The notes beneath the pieces were generated by a model that worked only from the letters and a program-made list of their open reading frames with translations, did no database searches and was not told the origin of the DNA. 64,000 bases of DNA from an uncultured Desulfuromonadales bacterium (GTDB lineage: Bacteria > Desulfobacterota > Desulfuromonadia > Geobacterales > Pseudopelobacteraceae). The stretch spans positions 1-64,000 of the forward strand of contig CAIPTY010000015.1 in NCBI GenBank assembly GCA_903868145.1, in the 5' to 3' direction. A program made the translations under genes and the position numbers. Positions within the stretch are counted from its first letter, which is position 1; every line of letters starts with the position of its first letter. Positions 52,906 to 63,500 of the stretch are shown here, piece after piece.

Positions 52906-54999
52906 TCAGATAAAATTGACTGTAGAGTTGATTTTCAAATCATCCAGAAACTCAGACGGCACATCACCACTCGTCACCAGCAAATGATCACGTGCGCGAG
53001 TACATGCCACATACAGTAGATGCCGTTCGGTATCGTACACTTCCTGTAAGTCCGCATCATCAGTTACCGTCTCAATCCGCTCTTGAAGCGGAATGACCTC
53101 ATCATCGCACGCCATCACTGCTACTGCCCGGAACTCCAGTCCCTTGGCGAGATGCATGGTGCTGATTGATACCTGACCAACTGTAGTTTCAACATTCTCG
53201 TCAAGTACTTTGAATGCAATGCCAGCATTTTCAACGGCGGTACATGCTCGGTTCAGTTCTGCCGCCGATCTAACAAATATACCGATTTCATGAGGCTTGA
53301 TGCCTTCAGCGGATCGATCAGAAAGCCATTTACCAACAGCTATCATTTCATCTTCCGGAGTGTTCATTGCCGCAATGGTTGGAATTGGCCCGTTAAATAC
53401 CGAAGTGGTTCCAAGCCTGATTTCAGAATTGCCATCAACGTCTGAAACCTCTGGGCCTAACAGTCGGTCTGCTTGCATTCTGATCTGATGGGAAGTGCGG
53501 TAATTGATCTTTAGCGTTTTTGATCGTCCGCGCAATTCAACACCGAGAGATTTCCATGAAAATGGCTGCTGAAAAATTCTTTGACCAAGATCTCCAGCGA
53601 AGAACAGGCTGTTTGGCCGACCTTTGCCAAGTGCAGCCAGAAAACGTAACTGGGCAACGTTGATGTCCTGGGCCTCATCGACAATACAGAAATCGAATGG
53701 TTGCTGCTTACTTTCAGTCAGGTGATTTGCCAGTCTGTTGAACATACCGGCGCTCGTAATCATTCTCTGAGATTGAAGATTGGTTTGAACTTGCTCGAAG
53801 ATCGACCAGAACAGTTTGCGCTGTTGCTCGGTAAGTCGGGTTTTTCGTCCAAGCCTGGTTACATCGCGATACAACTCCCAGCTGTCCAGTTGCCAGGCAT
53901 CAACTACTTGCTCCCATTCTGTCCACAGAAAGTGCTGACTGAACTTGTTCCCTTCGACGGTTGCAGCCGCCCTTGAAATAAGCTGACTAACAATCTCACG
54001 AGTCGCTACCTGTGCTCGACCAAAGTTCATCTCGTAGAGACGTAATCCGATTGTATTCATGGAGTGAACATCAATGCGCTCACCGAGACGAGGTTCACTG
54101 CCGATCAACCGCTTCAGTTTTGTTCTCAATGCGCTTGCCAGGGTATCGGAGAAAGTTGTCAGCAGCACCCGTGCATCAGGGTTGCTACGAGTCAAGTAAA
54201 CAGCACGGTGCAGGGCAACAATGGTTTTACCCGTTCCTGCTGAACCTGACACTCGTGCTGGCCCGCTATAATCTTTTTCCACCAGTTGACGCTGTGCCGG
54301 GTGGAGAAACACTGTCCATTTTTCCCAAGGGTAATTGAGAGCATTTTCCAGCTCTTCCACATTATTCATCACTCGGAAACGGCGTTGAGCATCAGGATGA
54401 TCAAAAGGATTTGTACCTACTGCGGCTGCTTGAGGCTGTTGCGGCTTTCCGCCAGTCGCCAGTTCCAGTAAAGCTTCGGCTGCCTCGGCAGGGAGATGAT
54501 CGGCAAGCTCAAGGATGGTGTCTTCATTCGCGCTGCGGACATCATCCAGCCATTCTTTTGGTACGCCGTAGCCAAGCAGGGCATCTTCTGCAATATGCTC
54601 AAACAATGGCAGTTTTGGTTGAACCAGTTGTGGGGCTTCCACATACCTGGGGATGGTGATTTCCTGAACTGTCTCCCGAATTTCCACCAACTGTGCTGCA
54701 CCAGTTTTGGGGTGGATCTCCAGCTTGCGCCGCTCACCCCATTGGTAAGCTGGGTCGTGATGGTCTACATAACAGAGAAGCAGGCTATCGGCTGACTTAT
54801 GGACGATTATCCGCAAATCACTACCAGCCCGTACTGACCAGAAGTTCTTATCCCTGGCCTTTTCGAGTTTGTGGAAACTCATGCTTGGATTGGCCGGGTT
54901 CAGTTGCAAATCAAAAGCAGCGGTTTTGACATTCTTTTGCTCATCGCCGGTCAGTTTGGCGAGGCTATCTGTGAATGTATCGGCGATGCGGAATTCCAT
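52906..54999 (-). CDS. UvrD-type helicase with RelE/ParE-like N-terminal domain
   Basis: 697 residues. The first ~95 look like a RelE/ParE toxin fold (LNPANPSMSFHKLEKARD, then FWSVRAGSDLRIIVHK). After a linker comes a superfamily 1 helicase: Walker A GSAGTGKT at 252-259, DEAQDINVAQLRFL, QPFSWKSLG, ISTMHLAKGLEFRAV and the last motif YVACTRARDHLLVT. Whether the first part is an active RNase or only a fold is not known. It is the last gene of the island, 106 nt... from the hairpin at 55108, and reads toward oleB. Confidence 0.85.
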   Translation of the reverse strand: MEFRIADTFTDSLAKLTGDEQKNVKTAAFDLQLNPANPSMSFHKLEKARDKNFWSVRAGSDLRIIVHKSADSLLLCYVDHHDPAYQWGERRKLEIHPKTGAAQLVEIRETVQEITIPRYVEAPQLVQPKLPLFEHIAEDALLGYGVPKEWLDDVRSANEDTILELADHLPAEAAEALLELATGGKPQQPQAAAVGTNPFDHPDAQRRFRVMNNVEELENALNYPWEKWTVFLHPAQRQLVEKDYSGPARVSGSAGTGKTIVALHRAVYLTRSNPDARVLLTTFSDTLASALRTKLKRLIGSEPRLGERIDVHSMNTIGLRLYEMNFGRAQVATREIVSQLISRAAATVEGNKFSQHFLWTEWEQVVDAWQLDSWELYRDVTRLGRKTRLTEQQRKLFWSIFEQVQTNLQSQRMITSAGMFNRLANHLTESKQQPFDFCIVDEAQDINVAQLRFLAALGKGRPNSLFFAGDLGQRIFQQPFSWKSLGVELRGRSKTLKINYRTSHQIRMQADRLLGPEVSDVDGNSEIRLGTTSVFNGPIPTIAAMNTPEDEMIAVGKWLSDRSAEGIKPHEIGIFVRSAAELNRACTAVENAGIAFKVLDENVETTVGQVSISTMHLAKGLEFRAVAVMACDDEVIPLQERIETVTDDADLQEVYDTERHLLYVACTRARDHLLVTSGDVPSEFLDDLKINSTVNFI

Positions 55000-55008
55000 T
55001 TTTTTCCC

Positions 55009-55060
55009 ATCCCGTGCATCGCCCCGCCAGGGCTATACACGGCTAATATCCAATGTCCTT
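55009..55060. repeat. Partial REP-like element
   Basis: CCCGTGCATCGCCCC and AGGGCTATACACGGCTAATA match the left half of the larger arrays at 55647-55906 and 58724-58898. It lies immediately upstream of the helicase gene. Confidence 0.6.
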
Positions 55061-55107
55061 TCAGGATAATGATAGTAATTAATCTAATCAGAAAAAGACC
55101 TACTCTG

Positions 55108-55134
55108 CAGTTGTTCGGTAAAACCGAACAACTG
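55108..55134. repeat. Perfect 12-bp hairpin near the IS200-like gene
   Basis: CAGTTGTTCGGT and ACCGAACAACTG around a loop AAA (55120-55122). It lies 18 nt past the transposase stop. IS200/IS605 elements carry subterminal hairpins of this kind, though it may also terminate the transposase transcript. Confidence 0.7.
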
Positions 55135-55151
55135 AATACTGACGTTTTCTC

Positions 55152-55598
55152 CTACCACACATACCGTTCATCATACTCAACTCCTGCTTGTCTCAGAAAT
55201 TCAAGGTATTCTTCTTGAAACGTTCTGGTTCCGTGGTGCGTTTCCTGATTCATGACATAATGCGAAACCGCATCGCGGCGATTTTCGCTAACGGTAAATG
55301 CTCCGTAACCGTCTTGCCAACCAAATTCAGGCATTCCAATTGATTCATGCATCCAGCGGGAAGATGAATGCTTGATATCCCTCATAACGTCACAAAGACG
55401 GTGGGTCGCTTTTAGTCCGATCAGCAGGTGGACGTGGTCGGATGTACCGCCAACAGATTCTGGGATTCCATTCATATCACGGATAATGCCACCGATATAG
55501 GCGTGAAGGCGTTCACGGGATTCCGTTGTGATAAATGGTTCGCGGTTTTTGGTGCTGAAAACTATGTGATAATGAAGACTTAGATGTGTTGATGGCAT
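55152..55598 (-). mobile_element. tnpA: IS200/IS605-type (Y1) transposase TnpA
   Basis: 148 residues. HUH motif in SDHVHLLIGL and the catalytic Tyr region SHYVMNQETHH, followed by TFQEEYLEFL and VEYDERYVW, the family end. It acts on single-stranded DNA with hairpin ends. It may be a full IS200-like element or a REP-associated transposase (RAYT), since REP-like arrays flank it. No second gene (tnpB) is seen. Confidence 0.9.
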
Positions 55599-55646
55599 TT
55601 GATCACCATGTTTGATATTTATTTCGACCGCAATCGTCCCCGGTTT

Positions 55647-55906
55647 CCGTGCACCGTCCCGCTGGGGCTGTACACGGCTGATATCCTTCGCCCTTTCAGG
55701 GCGAAAATCAATTTATTGATGTTCCATTTTCGGGGGGAAATCCCCCGAATCCGGGGGGAAATCCCCCCGGCTGATTTCCATTGCCCCTTCGGGGCATGTT
55801 TTTGATCTTCGGCCTGAAAGGCCGGTTGGATATAAGCCGTGTGCAGCCCTGAAAGGGCGGCGCACGGAAAAGATCGGTATTATATTATCGCGCCCTGAAG
55901 GGGCGC
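55647..55906. repeat. REP-like hairpin array, copy A
   Basis: A cluster of short palindromes with GGGGGGAAATCCCCCCGG, TTTCCATTGCCCCTTCGGGG, CGGCCTGAAAGGCCG and CGCCCTGAAGGGGCG. Outer ends CCGTGCACCG...CGGCGCACGG form long imperfect arms. It sits between tnpA and mod and shares blocks with copy B beyond mod. It is not coding in any convincing frame. Confidence 0.85.
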
Positions 55907-55912
55907 AGGTAC

Positions 55913-58705
55913 CTACACCCGAAAAACCTTCATAACCTCATCCCCTAGGTGATTGATCACCTTCACAGCAATCCGTCCGGTTTTTGGTTTGTCGAATGGC
56001 CGGGAGGTGTCACTGTTCAGTGAAGCCCAGGCATCTTCGTTGATTTCAGCCTTGAGGGTGGTCTTCAGGGATTTGTACGGATCGTTTGCGCCCAGGAAAT
56101 AAGCGTGGCGGACGAAGAAGCTTTCTTCGTTGTAGTCGGTGTCGATGAACCAGCAGGCGATGCCTTCAGCGCCGTCGCTGCGGACTTCTCCTGTGTTGGG
56201 GTGGAATACATCCACGCCATTGACTTTGACTTTAACCTGGCCATCAGCAGCATCGATGATGTCGATATCTGGCTCACCGAAAATGACAAACAGGTTGCCT
56301 TTGCCGGTGTTCTTGAGGTCGTCGGCCATGTGCAGATCTGCGTTCATGCGTGCCTTGAGCACCGGGATACGTCCAAGTTTGTCGAATTCCGATGAGTGTG
56401 CATCGTAGTTGAAGGCGCAGGCAATCAGTACATCAAAACCTGCATCACCAGCTTCACGGGCGGCAGACACCAGGTCGGGACGGGAAACCGTACCGAATTC
56501 TGGGCCAATGAAGATAGCTGCACGCTTTTCAGTGCCTGATTCCTCATAGCGGCCTTCAGCACAGATCAGATATCCCGGCCATGGAGTAAGCGCAGTAAAA
56601 GCGACTTTGTCTTCCTTGTGGGCCTGCTGTACCCCGGCGGTCTTGAGGTTTTCCAATATCATCTGGACAAAATCTCTTTCCCCACCATAGCCTTCTTTGG
56701 ATTCAGCGGCGGTGTCGATCAGCTCGTCATCTGCGCCTACAGTCAACGTGCGGTGTGGGGATAAACTCTCAACTGTGAACGGTCCAGCAACACGGACTTT
56801 CTTTGGGTCTGGATAGGGCTTATCGTAAAGATAATCACAATCAATCTTAGCTTTAGCAACAATAGAGTCGTCAATAGCCTTCTGACGGCCAATTTTCTGC
56901 TCCCACCACTCTAAATGGAGCTTCTTGGCTGCATCGGTCCACTTGCTATCGACATCACAGGGAATTTCCCATTCTTCCCAGTTCTTGATCAGTAATTGAT
57001 TAAGCTGGTGACGCAGTTGCTCAAGCTTTTCCTGGAACTTTTCCCAGATGACGTCAATCTCGGCATTATTGGCAACAGATTTGAGGGTAACATTTGGTAC
57101 CCTCTCATAGACAAAACCTTGTCGAATATCGCCACGAGTAGGGTGACTAGATGGAGCAGTTTGAGTGATTTCTGCTTCTTTTTGCTGGCCGTCTTTTGAG
57201 TCGGTTAGCAAATAGTACGGATAGCGCGAACCCATAATTCGGGCACGTGCCAGAGCCAGTGCTACACGAGATGTATCAATAGTAATCCAACGGCGGCCCC
57301 ACTGTTCGGCAACATAAGCTGTGGTTCCGGAACCACAGGTTGGGTCGAGCACAAGATCTCCCGGATCAGATGCCATGAGTATGCAACGTTGAATTACCTT
57401 CTCTGAAGTCTGAACAACGTAAATTCTTTCCGCACTTAGGCCACCCAGTTGAGTATCTGTCCACAAATTCGACATATTAATATAATCATCATCACTACGA
57501 TACATCCGTACACGGAGTGTCTTGCCGTATTTGATCAAGTAATTAGCTTTACCAAGACGTTTCATTTCAACAAGCGGATCGTAAGTCCACTGCCGACCAT
57601 TTGGAGGAGTAAACTTTTCACCTTCAAACATTAGAGGTCCCGATCTTGTTTCGGACGGATGTTGAGAATTAATGGGACCAGGTTGAAATACATTGAGTCC
57701 ATCACGATTATATGATGAGGACAATTCTGATTTTGTTAGCTTCCTGTAACTTGTACCGTCAACACAAAGCCAAGGCGTAATATCGCTTGATAAATCACCC
57801 ATTCCAAGTTTCTGTTTGAGAACTCTAGACTTGCCACTTGCACAGTTTTTAAAAAACCACAATACTGTATCGAAAACGTTCTGAATATGCTTACCCGTCG
57901 TACTGCCAGTTTTTTGAATCTTGATCTCAGTGACGTAGTTCTCTTCTCCAAAGACTTCGTCAAGTAGAGCTCTTACGCGATGAACATTCTCATCTCCAAT
58001 CTGAACAAAAATCGATCCTCTTTCATTCAATAAATCCCGCGCAACGGTCAGTCGATCCCGCAAATAGGTCAGGTATGAGTGAATGCCATCTCGCCAAGTA
58101 TCACGAAATGCCTTAACCTGCTCCGGCTCACGAGTGATGTGATCAGCTTTGCCGTCCTTCACGTCGCGACTGGTAGTTGACCACTGGAAATTCGAATTGA
58201 ACTTGATGCCATAGGGTGGATCAAAATAGATGCACTGCACCTTACCCCGTAATCCTTCACGTTCTGCAAGGGATGCCATTACTTGCAAGCTATCTCCAAG
58301 AATCATTCGGTTTGCCCAGTGGGAGTCGTGCTGGTAAAATTCAGTCTTAGCACTTTCGTTGGGTAAACCGTTGAAATCTGAAAAAAGGTCAAACTGAGGC
58401 TCGGTGACTTTAGCATCGGCTTTGCTACGGCGCAGCAGATCATCAATCAGAACCTTTGGGTGTACTTTCTCCTGAATATAGAGAGGAGGTGCCTGCACTA
58501 CCAGATCAGACCAATCCTGTTCATCCTTGCCACGCCAGACAAGTTGCGGATCAAGATCGCGATTGCGGCGCTCATACGCAATGCGTACTGAATTTTTATC
58601 CGCATCATACATAAGCGACTGATGTTCGGCGGTGGGGATATTCTTTCGAGTCGCTTCTTCGTGATTGAGGGTTTCGACAGTTATCTTGGTTGGTGCTTTG
58701 GCCAT
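55913..58705 (-). CDS. mod: Type III-like adenine-specific DNA methyltransferase (Mod)
   Basis: 930 residues. Catalytic DPPY at 162-165 (IYFDPPYGIKFN), with the SAM-binding motif LDPTCGSGTTAYVAEQW later (~445-462), the beta-group order of Mod proteins. It is long because of a C-terminal region (~550-930) with no motif I recognise. It would methylate adenines in the site read by the partner Res. The gene stands between direct copies of REP-like arrays. Confidence 0.9.
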   Translation of the reverse strand: MAKAPTKITVETLNHEEATRKNIPTAEHQSLMYDADKNSVRIAYERRNRDLDPQLVWRGKDEQDWSDLVVQAPPLYIQEKVHPKVLIDDLLRRSKADAKVTEPQFDLFSDFNGLPNESAKTEFYQHDSHWANRMILGDSLQVMASLAEREGLRGKVQCIYFDPPYGIKFNSNFQWSTTSRDVKDGKADHITREPEQVKAFRDTWRDGIHSYLTYLRDRLTVARDLLNERGSIFVQIGDENVHRVRALLDEVFGEENYVTEIKIQKTGSTTGKHIQNVFDTVLWFFKNCASGKSRVLKQKLGMGDLSSDITPWLCVDGTSYRKLTKSELSSSYNRDGLNVFQPGPINSQHPSETRSGPLMFEGEKFTPPNGRQWTYDPLVEMKRLGKANYLIKYGKTLRVRMYRSDDDYINMSNLWTDTQLGGLSAERIYVVQTSEKVIQRCILMASDPGDLVLDPTCGSGTTAYVAEQWGRRWITIDTSRVALALARARIMGSRYPYYLLTDSKDGQQKEAEITQTAPSSHPTRGDIRQGFVYERVPNVTLKSVANNAEIDVIWEKFQEKLEQLRHQLNQLLIKNWEEWEIPCDVDSKWTDAAKKLHLEWWEQKIGRQKAIDDSIVAKAKIDCDYLYDKPYPDPKKVRVAGPFTVESLSPHRTLTVGADDELIDTAAESKEGYGGERDFVQMILENLKTAGVQQAHKEDKVAFTALTPWPGYLICAEGRYEESGTEKRAAIFIGPEFGTVSRPDLVSAAREAGDAGFDVLIACAFNYDAHSSEFDKLGRIPVLKARMNADLHMADDLKNTGKGNLFVIFGEPDIDIIDAADGQVKVKVNGVDVFHPNTGEVRSDGAEGIACWFIDTDYNEESFFVRHAYFLGANDPYKSLKTTLKAEINEDAWASLNSDTSRPFDKPKTGRIAVKVINHLGDEVMKVFRV

Positions 58706-58723
58706 TTATGTTTCTCCGGAATA

Positions 58724-58898
58724 TTCCTTCGCCCCTTCAGGGCGATCACATTTTATTGCTGTTCTATTACCGGGGGGAAATCCCCCCGGCTGATTTCCAT
58801 TGCCCCTGCGGGGCAAAACCAACCAATTCGCCTAATCTTCGGCCTGAAAGGCCGATTGGAAATCAGCCGTGTACAGCCCCAACGGGGCGGTGCACGGG
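58724..58898. repeat. REP-like hairpin array, copy B
   Basis: Shares with copy A the blocks CCGGGGGGAAATCCCCCCGG, TTTCCATTGCCCC, CTTCGGCCTGAAAGGCCG and AGCCGTGT-CAGCCC. Same orientation as A, so mod lies between direct repeats ~2.9 kb apart. Confidence 0.85.
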
Positions 58899-59081
58899 AA
58901 TGTGTTGTTTGCCAATGAGCCCTTTTTGAGCCGATTGGCGCAATTAAGAAATGTCCCCAATGTCCTTATTATGTCTCTATTGCTCCGTTATGCCCCATTA
59001 CTGATTCGTATAGGACTTAACCATTGAGGCATTTGGGGCATTAATGGGGCATTTACTCGTTCTCGTAATGAGGCATATGGG
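58899..59081. other. Intergenic region with short degenerate repeats
   Basis: No gene seen. On the minus strand several near-copies of ATGCCTCAT / ATGCCCCAT are spaced by 10-14 nt (59000-59100), beginning inside the last codons of the upstream gene (MPHL). The pattern suggests past slippage at the 3' end of that gene. Confidence 0.5.
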
Positions 59082-60518
59082 TCATAAATGAGGCATTCCG
59101 TTTGCTTTAACATAGAATGCTCCACGTCGCTCTCCTCGCTGTAGAAGGATTTCCTTCTTAACCAAATCTTCAAGGTCTCTGGTAGCTGTCTGTCGGCTAA
59201 CTCCTGTCAATTCTTGATACTTTCCACTTGTAAGTCGTCCTTCAGATCTTAGGTAATCCAGTCCTTTCAACTGCCGCTCATTCAAATTATACCCGGCGAG
59301 CACCTCCGGTGTCAGCCAGTCACGCCAGACCGTGGTGGTAAACTCTCCGCCACGCATTATAAAATCCGGTTCCGGCAGGTCATGCTCCAGGCTCTTGCGG
59401 ATCATCATGAGAGTGCCTGTGCCATATTTTTCGATATAACCGGCAAGAAAAAGAGCCTCACAGGTGCGGGGGTTGCGAGCTATGGAGCCGTGCGGATGGC
59501 GCAGGCTTTCCGGGGTGAGAGGTGGAGTCAGTATGCCGGGGTTCCAGACTTCCACCCGGTCGGCAAAGACGGAAACCTGAACAGCTCCGGCGGAGGTATA
59601 GTCCCGATGAGCAATGGCGTTGACAATGGCTTCCCGTATCACATCCGGTGGAATCTCGTAGCGGACAGGTGCCTGACTGCTTTCGGCGCGGGTGCCGACA
59701 CTGCGGTTAAGCTTGGAAAGAACAAAATCCACAGCCATATCCACCTGCTCGAAAATGGTCCCCTTGAAAATGCGGTAGAACGGTACCGGACGCTGGATTT
59801 CGGTACCATGAAAATGCATGCAGCGTATCTCGGCAGCAGGAAGAAACCGCTGAGGGTCACGACCGAAGAGGAGTAAGGCGGCATTAGTTGGCTGGTCACC
59901 AGAGAGCAGATGCAGATGCGCAAGCAGATCGGTTACAGGAGTATTGTCTGGCAGTGGAAACTGGCGTTCCATACGGGCCAGACGGAGAAAATTCGTAACA
60001 GAATGAAGATCGATGTCTTCAAGTGCGGCGTCAGGGCAAGGCCGCTCTTCAAAAGGGCGGGACTGAATAGCGCCACACCCTTCAAGATGATCCACAAGAC
60101 TGGAATAGAGAGCGGCAGTCAATTCCGGGATATCAGCAAACCGCCGCCGTATAAGCTGTTGGCCTGCCTTACGGATGAGAGACAGCATCTTCGGCTTCCG
60201 GTTTTGGTCATCCGCACCCTTCACAAAAATCAGCCGGGGTATACCGGTTTCGGTGGCCTGATCGAACTCTCGCTCTGTTGGAGAAATACCCTCAGCATCT
60301 TCAAATCCATATTCGTAGGCGAAAATGCCAATATAAACGGCACTCCGACCAACCTCGGCGATATAGACGGCATCTGTCCGGCGATCACTGGCAGGAATAT
60401 CTTCGAAAAGAAATGCCGTGAAGAAACGCCGCAGAAGCGGGTCGCTCTCAATGAACGTTTTTACAGCCCGCCGTTCTTCCGCTAGTTCATTCTGTACGCT
60501 GCTGATGAAGATTTTCAT
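59082..60518 (-). CDS. DUF4062 plus ATPase-like and winged-helix protein
   Basis: 478 residues. Residues ~1-110 are a DUF4062 (TIR-like) domain (MKIFISSVQNELAEERRAVK, AVYIGIFAYEYG). Then come residues like RecG-type putative regulators (PTNAALLLFGRDPQRFLP), a GHKL-type ATPase segment (REAIVNAIAHRDYTSAGAVQ, later GTGTLMMIRK) and a C-terminal HTH (LTGVSRQTATRDLEDLVKK). It overlaps the res stop by 4 nt. Role could be control of the island or an NAD-related defence sensor; the TIR-like part is not proof of activity. Confidence 0.82.
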   Translation of the reverse strand: MKIFISSVQNELAEERRAVKTFIESDPLLRRFFTAFLFEDIPASDRRTDAVYIAEVGRSAVYIGIFAYEYGFEDAEGISPTEREFDQATETGIPRLIFVKGADDQNRKPKMLSLIRKAGQQLIRRRFADIPELTAALYSSLVDHLEGCGAIQSRPFEERPCPDAALEDIDLHSVTNFLRLARMERQFPLPDNTPVTDLLAHLHLLSGDQPTNAALLLFGRDPQRFLPAAEIRCMHFHGTEIQRPVPFYRIFKGTIFEQVDMAVDFVLSKLNRSVGTRAESSQAPVRYEIPPDVIREAIVNAIAHRDYTSAGAVQVSVFADRVEVWNPGILTPPLTPESLRHPHGSIARNPRTCEALFLAGYIEKYGTGTLMMIRKSLEHDLPEPDFIMRGGEFTTTVWRDWLTPEVLAGYNLNERQLKGLDYLRSEGRLTSGKYQELTGVSRQTATRDLEDLVKKEILLQRGERRGAFYVKANGMPHL

Positions 60519-63500
60519 GTCACTATCTTTTCTATCATCTTATTGAATTCTTCCTCTACCTTGGATTCAAAGTCAGATTCGATCTGATAGACTTCGGTAA
60601 ATTCGGCAAAGGCCCAGCGGCCATAGCTCTTCAGATTGTTCACTCCCGGCACCCAGTACACATCCATAGTGCTTTTCTTCTCTTTGGCGTCCTCAAGACG
60701 ATAGCCTTTAATCTCGACTATCAAGTTGAGCAGGTCATCTTCACCTTTACCGTCATCCACCTTAACAATGAAATCGGGAAGATATTTGCGTGTCTCGGAA
60801 CCGTAACGGTAGGGCACTTCCAGCCCCAAATTATGATTCTTGACGTATGCCACAACCTTTGGATGTGCTTCAGCTACACGGCAGAATTCTGCTTCCCAGT
60901 CGCTATCCAGAATAACCCAATTGACATGGCAGCGGCGAGCATCAGTTTCCCAACGATCTTTTTTTGATGTATTGAAATTGACATACATACTGGAACCGGA
61001 AGGATTGTAAGCATCAAGCATCGCTTTGATCGGCCTCTCGCCCACAAGAGCACGGGTAATGCCAGCAGTAATCCTCTCACAAGCCATATCCGCTAACTCC
61101 TGATACATGAGCTGCGCCGGATAGGTTCCCCCAGTACAGACCAGGCAGGTATCAAGCCACGCTTTGGTAATACGCTTGAGCTGGCCGAACAGGTGCAGCT
61201 TGGCATCCTCACCAGGATCACGCCATTTGGTGTACAGTAACCGCTGAGTGACATGGAATAGTAACGTCGAGCGGCGCATATCGCCCAGATGTGCAAGATT
61301 GAGATCCACTGACTCGCCGATAATACCTGAGTTTTGAGTTTTTGATGGTCCCACAACGTCCGGATTAAGCTCCAAGACAGAATCCGCATTGAACTCTGCT
61401 GTCAGTCGTTCCTCTGGCAATTCGACCCGATACCCGGCAACACGAGGGAACTGGATTTCGAGCGGGTCGCGATCCGGACGGACAGCTTTAACATGAATGG
61501 TTTCGCGCGGTGGCTGTGGCGGTGCAATGACCGGCTTTGCGGTGAAGTCGAACGGAATACCGAGGACATCGGCATATTCCACATTGAACAGTCCATCCTC
61601 ATTCAAATCGTATGACTGGCGACGCAACGCACGACCAATAACCTGCTCGCACAAGAGCTGAGTGCCAAAAGCACGCACACCGAGCACATGGGTAACAGTG
61701 TTGGTATCCCAACCTTCTGTAAGCATGGAAACGGAGACGACACAGCGTATTGATTCGCCCAGACGGTCTCTCTTGCCGACAGTGTTCATTACTTCGCGCA
61801 ACAGTTCCTGATCGGTAAGGTTCTCTGCCTGACGCCGATCACCGGTTCTCTCAATGATTTCTCGACGGAAACGTTCGATCTCATCATCAGCCATCTTACG
61901 GAAGTTCTCATCAAGGGCATCGCCAGATTCCAACTGTTCGCTGTCGATCAACAACGTGCGAGGACGGGGGATCGGGTTACCATGATCGTCAAAGTTACGG
62001 AACAGTGCCAATCGGCCATTCTCCAGGGTGGTGGAGCCATCTTCATTCTCACGCTGAAAACCGGAGATGTAGTCATAGACCAGTTTGGATGTTGAGGTGT
62101 TATTACAGACGACAATAAAGCAGGGGGGCACCTTGATACCGCTCTGCTCCCAGAGGTTGTAGGTCTTTTCATAATGGCCGTAGAGAGCCTCCAGTGCAGT
62201 CTGGAGTTCGACGGGGATGCTTAATGGATCAAGAGCATTACCCTTGCCTCGCCCTTTCTTGGGCATCCGTTTACGAATATGTTCCCACAGATTACGGAAC
62301 TTGGGCATATCGCCACCGGGTATGTTGTCAGCCACCGGGACACGGGGCAGTTTAACAATTCCGCATTCAATGGCATCCATCAGCGAGAAGTCGCTCATTG
62401 TCCACGGAAAGAGCGTACCTTCGGCATAACCAGAACCGCGCAGGAAGAACGGTGTTGCTGACAGGTCTATAACTCGGGGAATTCCCAGCTTACGCTTAAC
62501 AATCTCCAGACCGGAAATCCAGAGACGTGCAGCCTCGTTGTTCTTTTCGGCTTCCTTCCTGTCATCACCGGTCAGGTCATCATCTTCATCGTCAAGGGCG
62601 GGCTTTTCGCGATAGCAATGGTGTGCTTCATCATTCAGGACCATGACGTTCTTCAGTCCCATCAGATCCGGCATTACCCGCTGGAGCATCTGACCTTCAG
62701 TTTCCAGCGTGTTCAGCTCTTCGCCGCCACGCCCTTGGAGCAGCAGGCGGCCACCCTTGGATAACTCCATCCGCTCGCGCAGCTTGAACGCATGGTAATT
62801 GGTGATAACGATCTTCGCCCGATCAAGGTCGTCCAGCATGTCACTGGGAACAATCTCACGGCTTTGATAATAGCTGTCAGGATCGTTGGGTTGCAGTACC
62901 CGCAAACGATCACGGATTGTCAGGCCAGGGGCAACTATCAGAAACCCACGGGTGAAGCGCTTGCTGGTAGGACGTCGAACCGAGTTGATCGTCTGCCAGG
63001 CAATCAGCATGGCCATGACGGTAGTCTTACCTGCACCGGTAGCCAATTTCAGGGCCAGGCGCATTAACTCTGGGTTGGCGTCATTGTTGGCATTAGCCAG
63101 GTGTTCGATGAACTTCTTGCCGTCCTTCACATTGGGGGCAACCTCAGTCAACCAGATAGCAGTCTCGATAGCTTCCACCTGACAGAAAAACGGTTTTACG
63201 CCATTGAATTTATAGTGACGCCAGTGCTGCAACAGACGAACTGTTTCAGGAGTGACCTGCCAGTGATTGGGGTTGGGAATTGTGCGCCACTGATCAACAT
63301 GGCGGCGGAGTTCATTGATTATCGAGGTGGGGTCGTACTGCTGATCCTTTGTTGAAAGGCCTTTACCTTCGTCAAACACAAATCCTTGCTGGTCAGCAGG
63401 TGCTGCCCTGCGTTTTTTTGGTTTGGGTATCGGCGTGATGAATTCGGCACGGCGACGTTTATCAAGAATCTGCTGAGTCGGTTGGCCTGATGGATCCAGT

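Noticed and set aside
55647-58898. CRISPR array at the hairpin repeats
   Set aside because: Repeats are few, differ in length and are not separated by regular unique spacers.
58988-59173. 61-codon minus-strand frame after the DUF4062 gene
   Set aside because: It overlaps the end of that gene in another frame and spans the short repeats.
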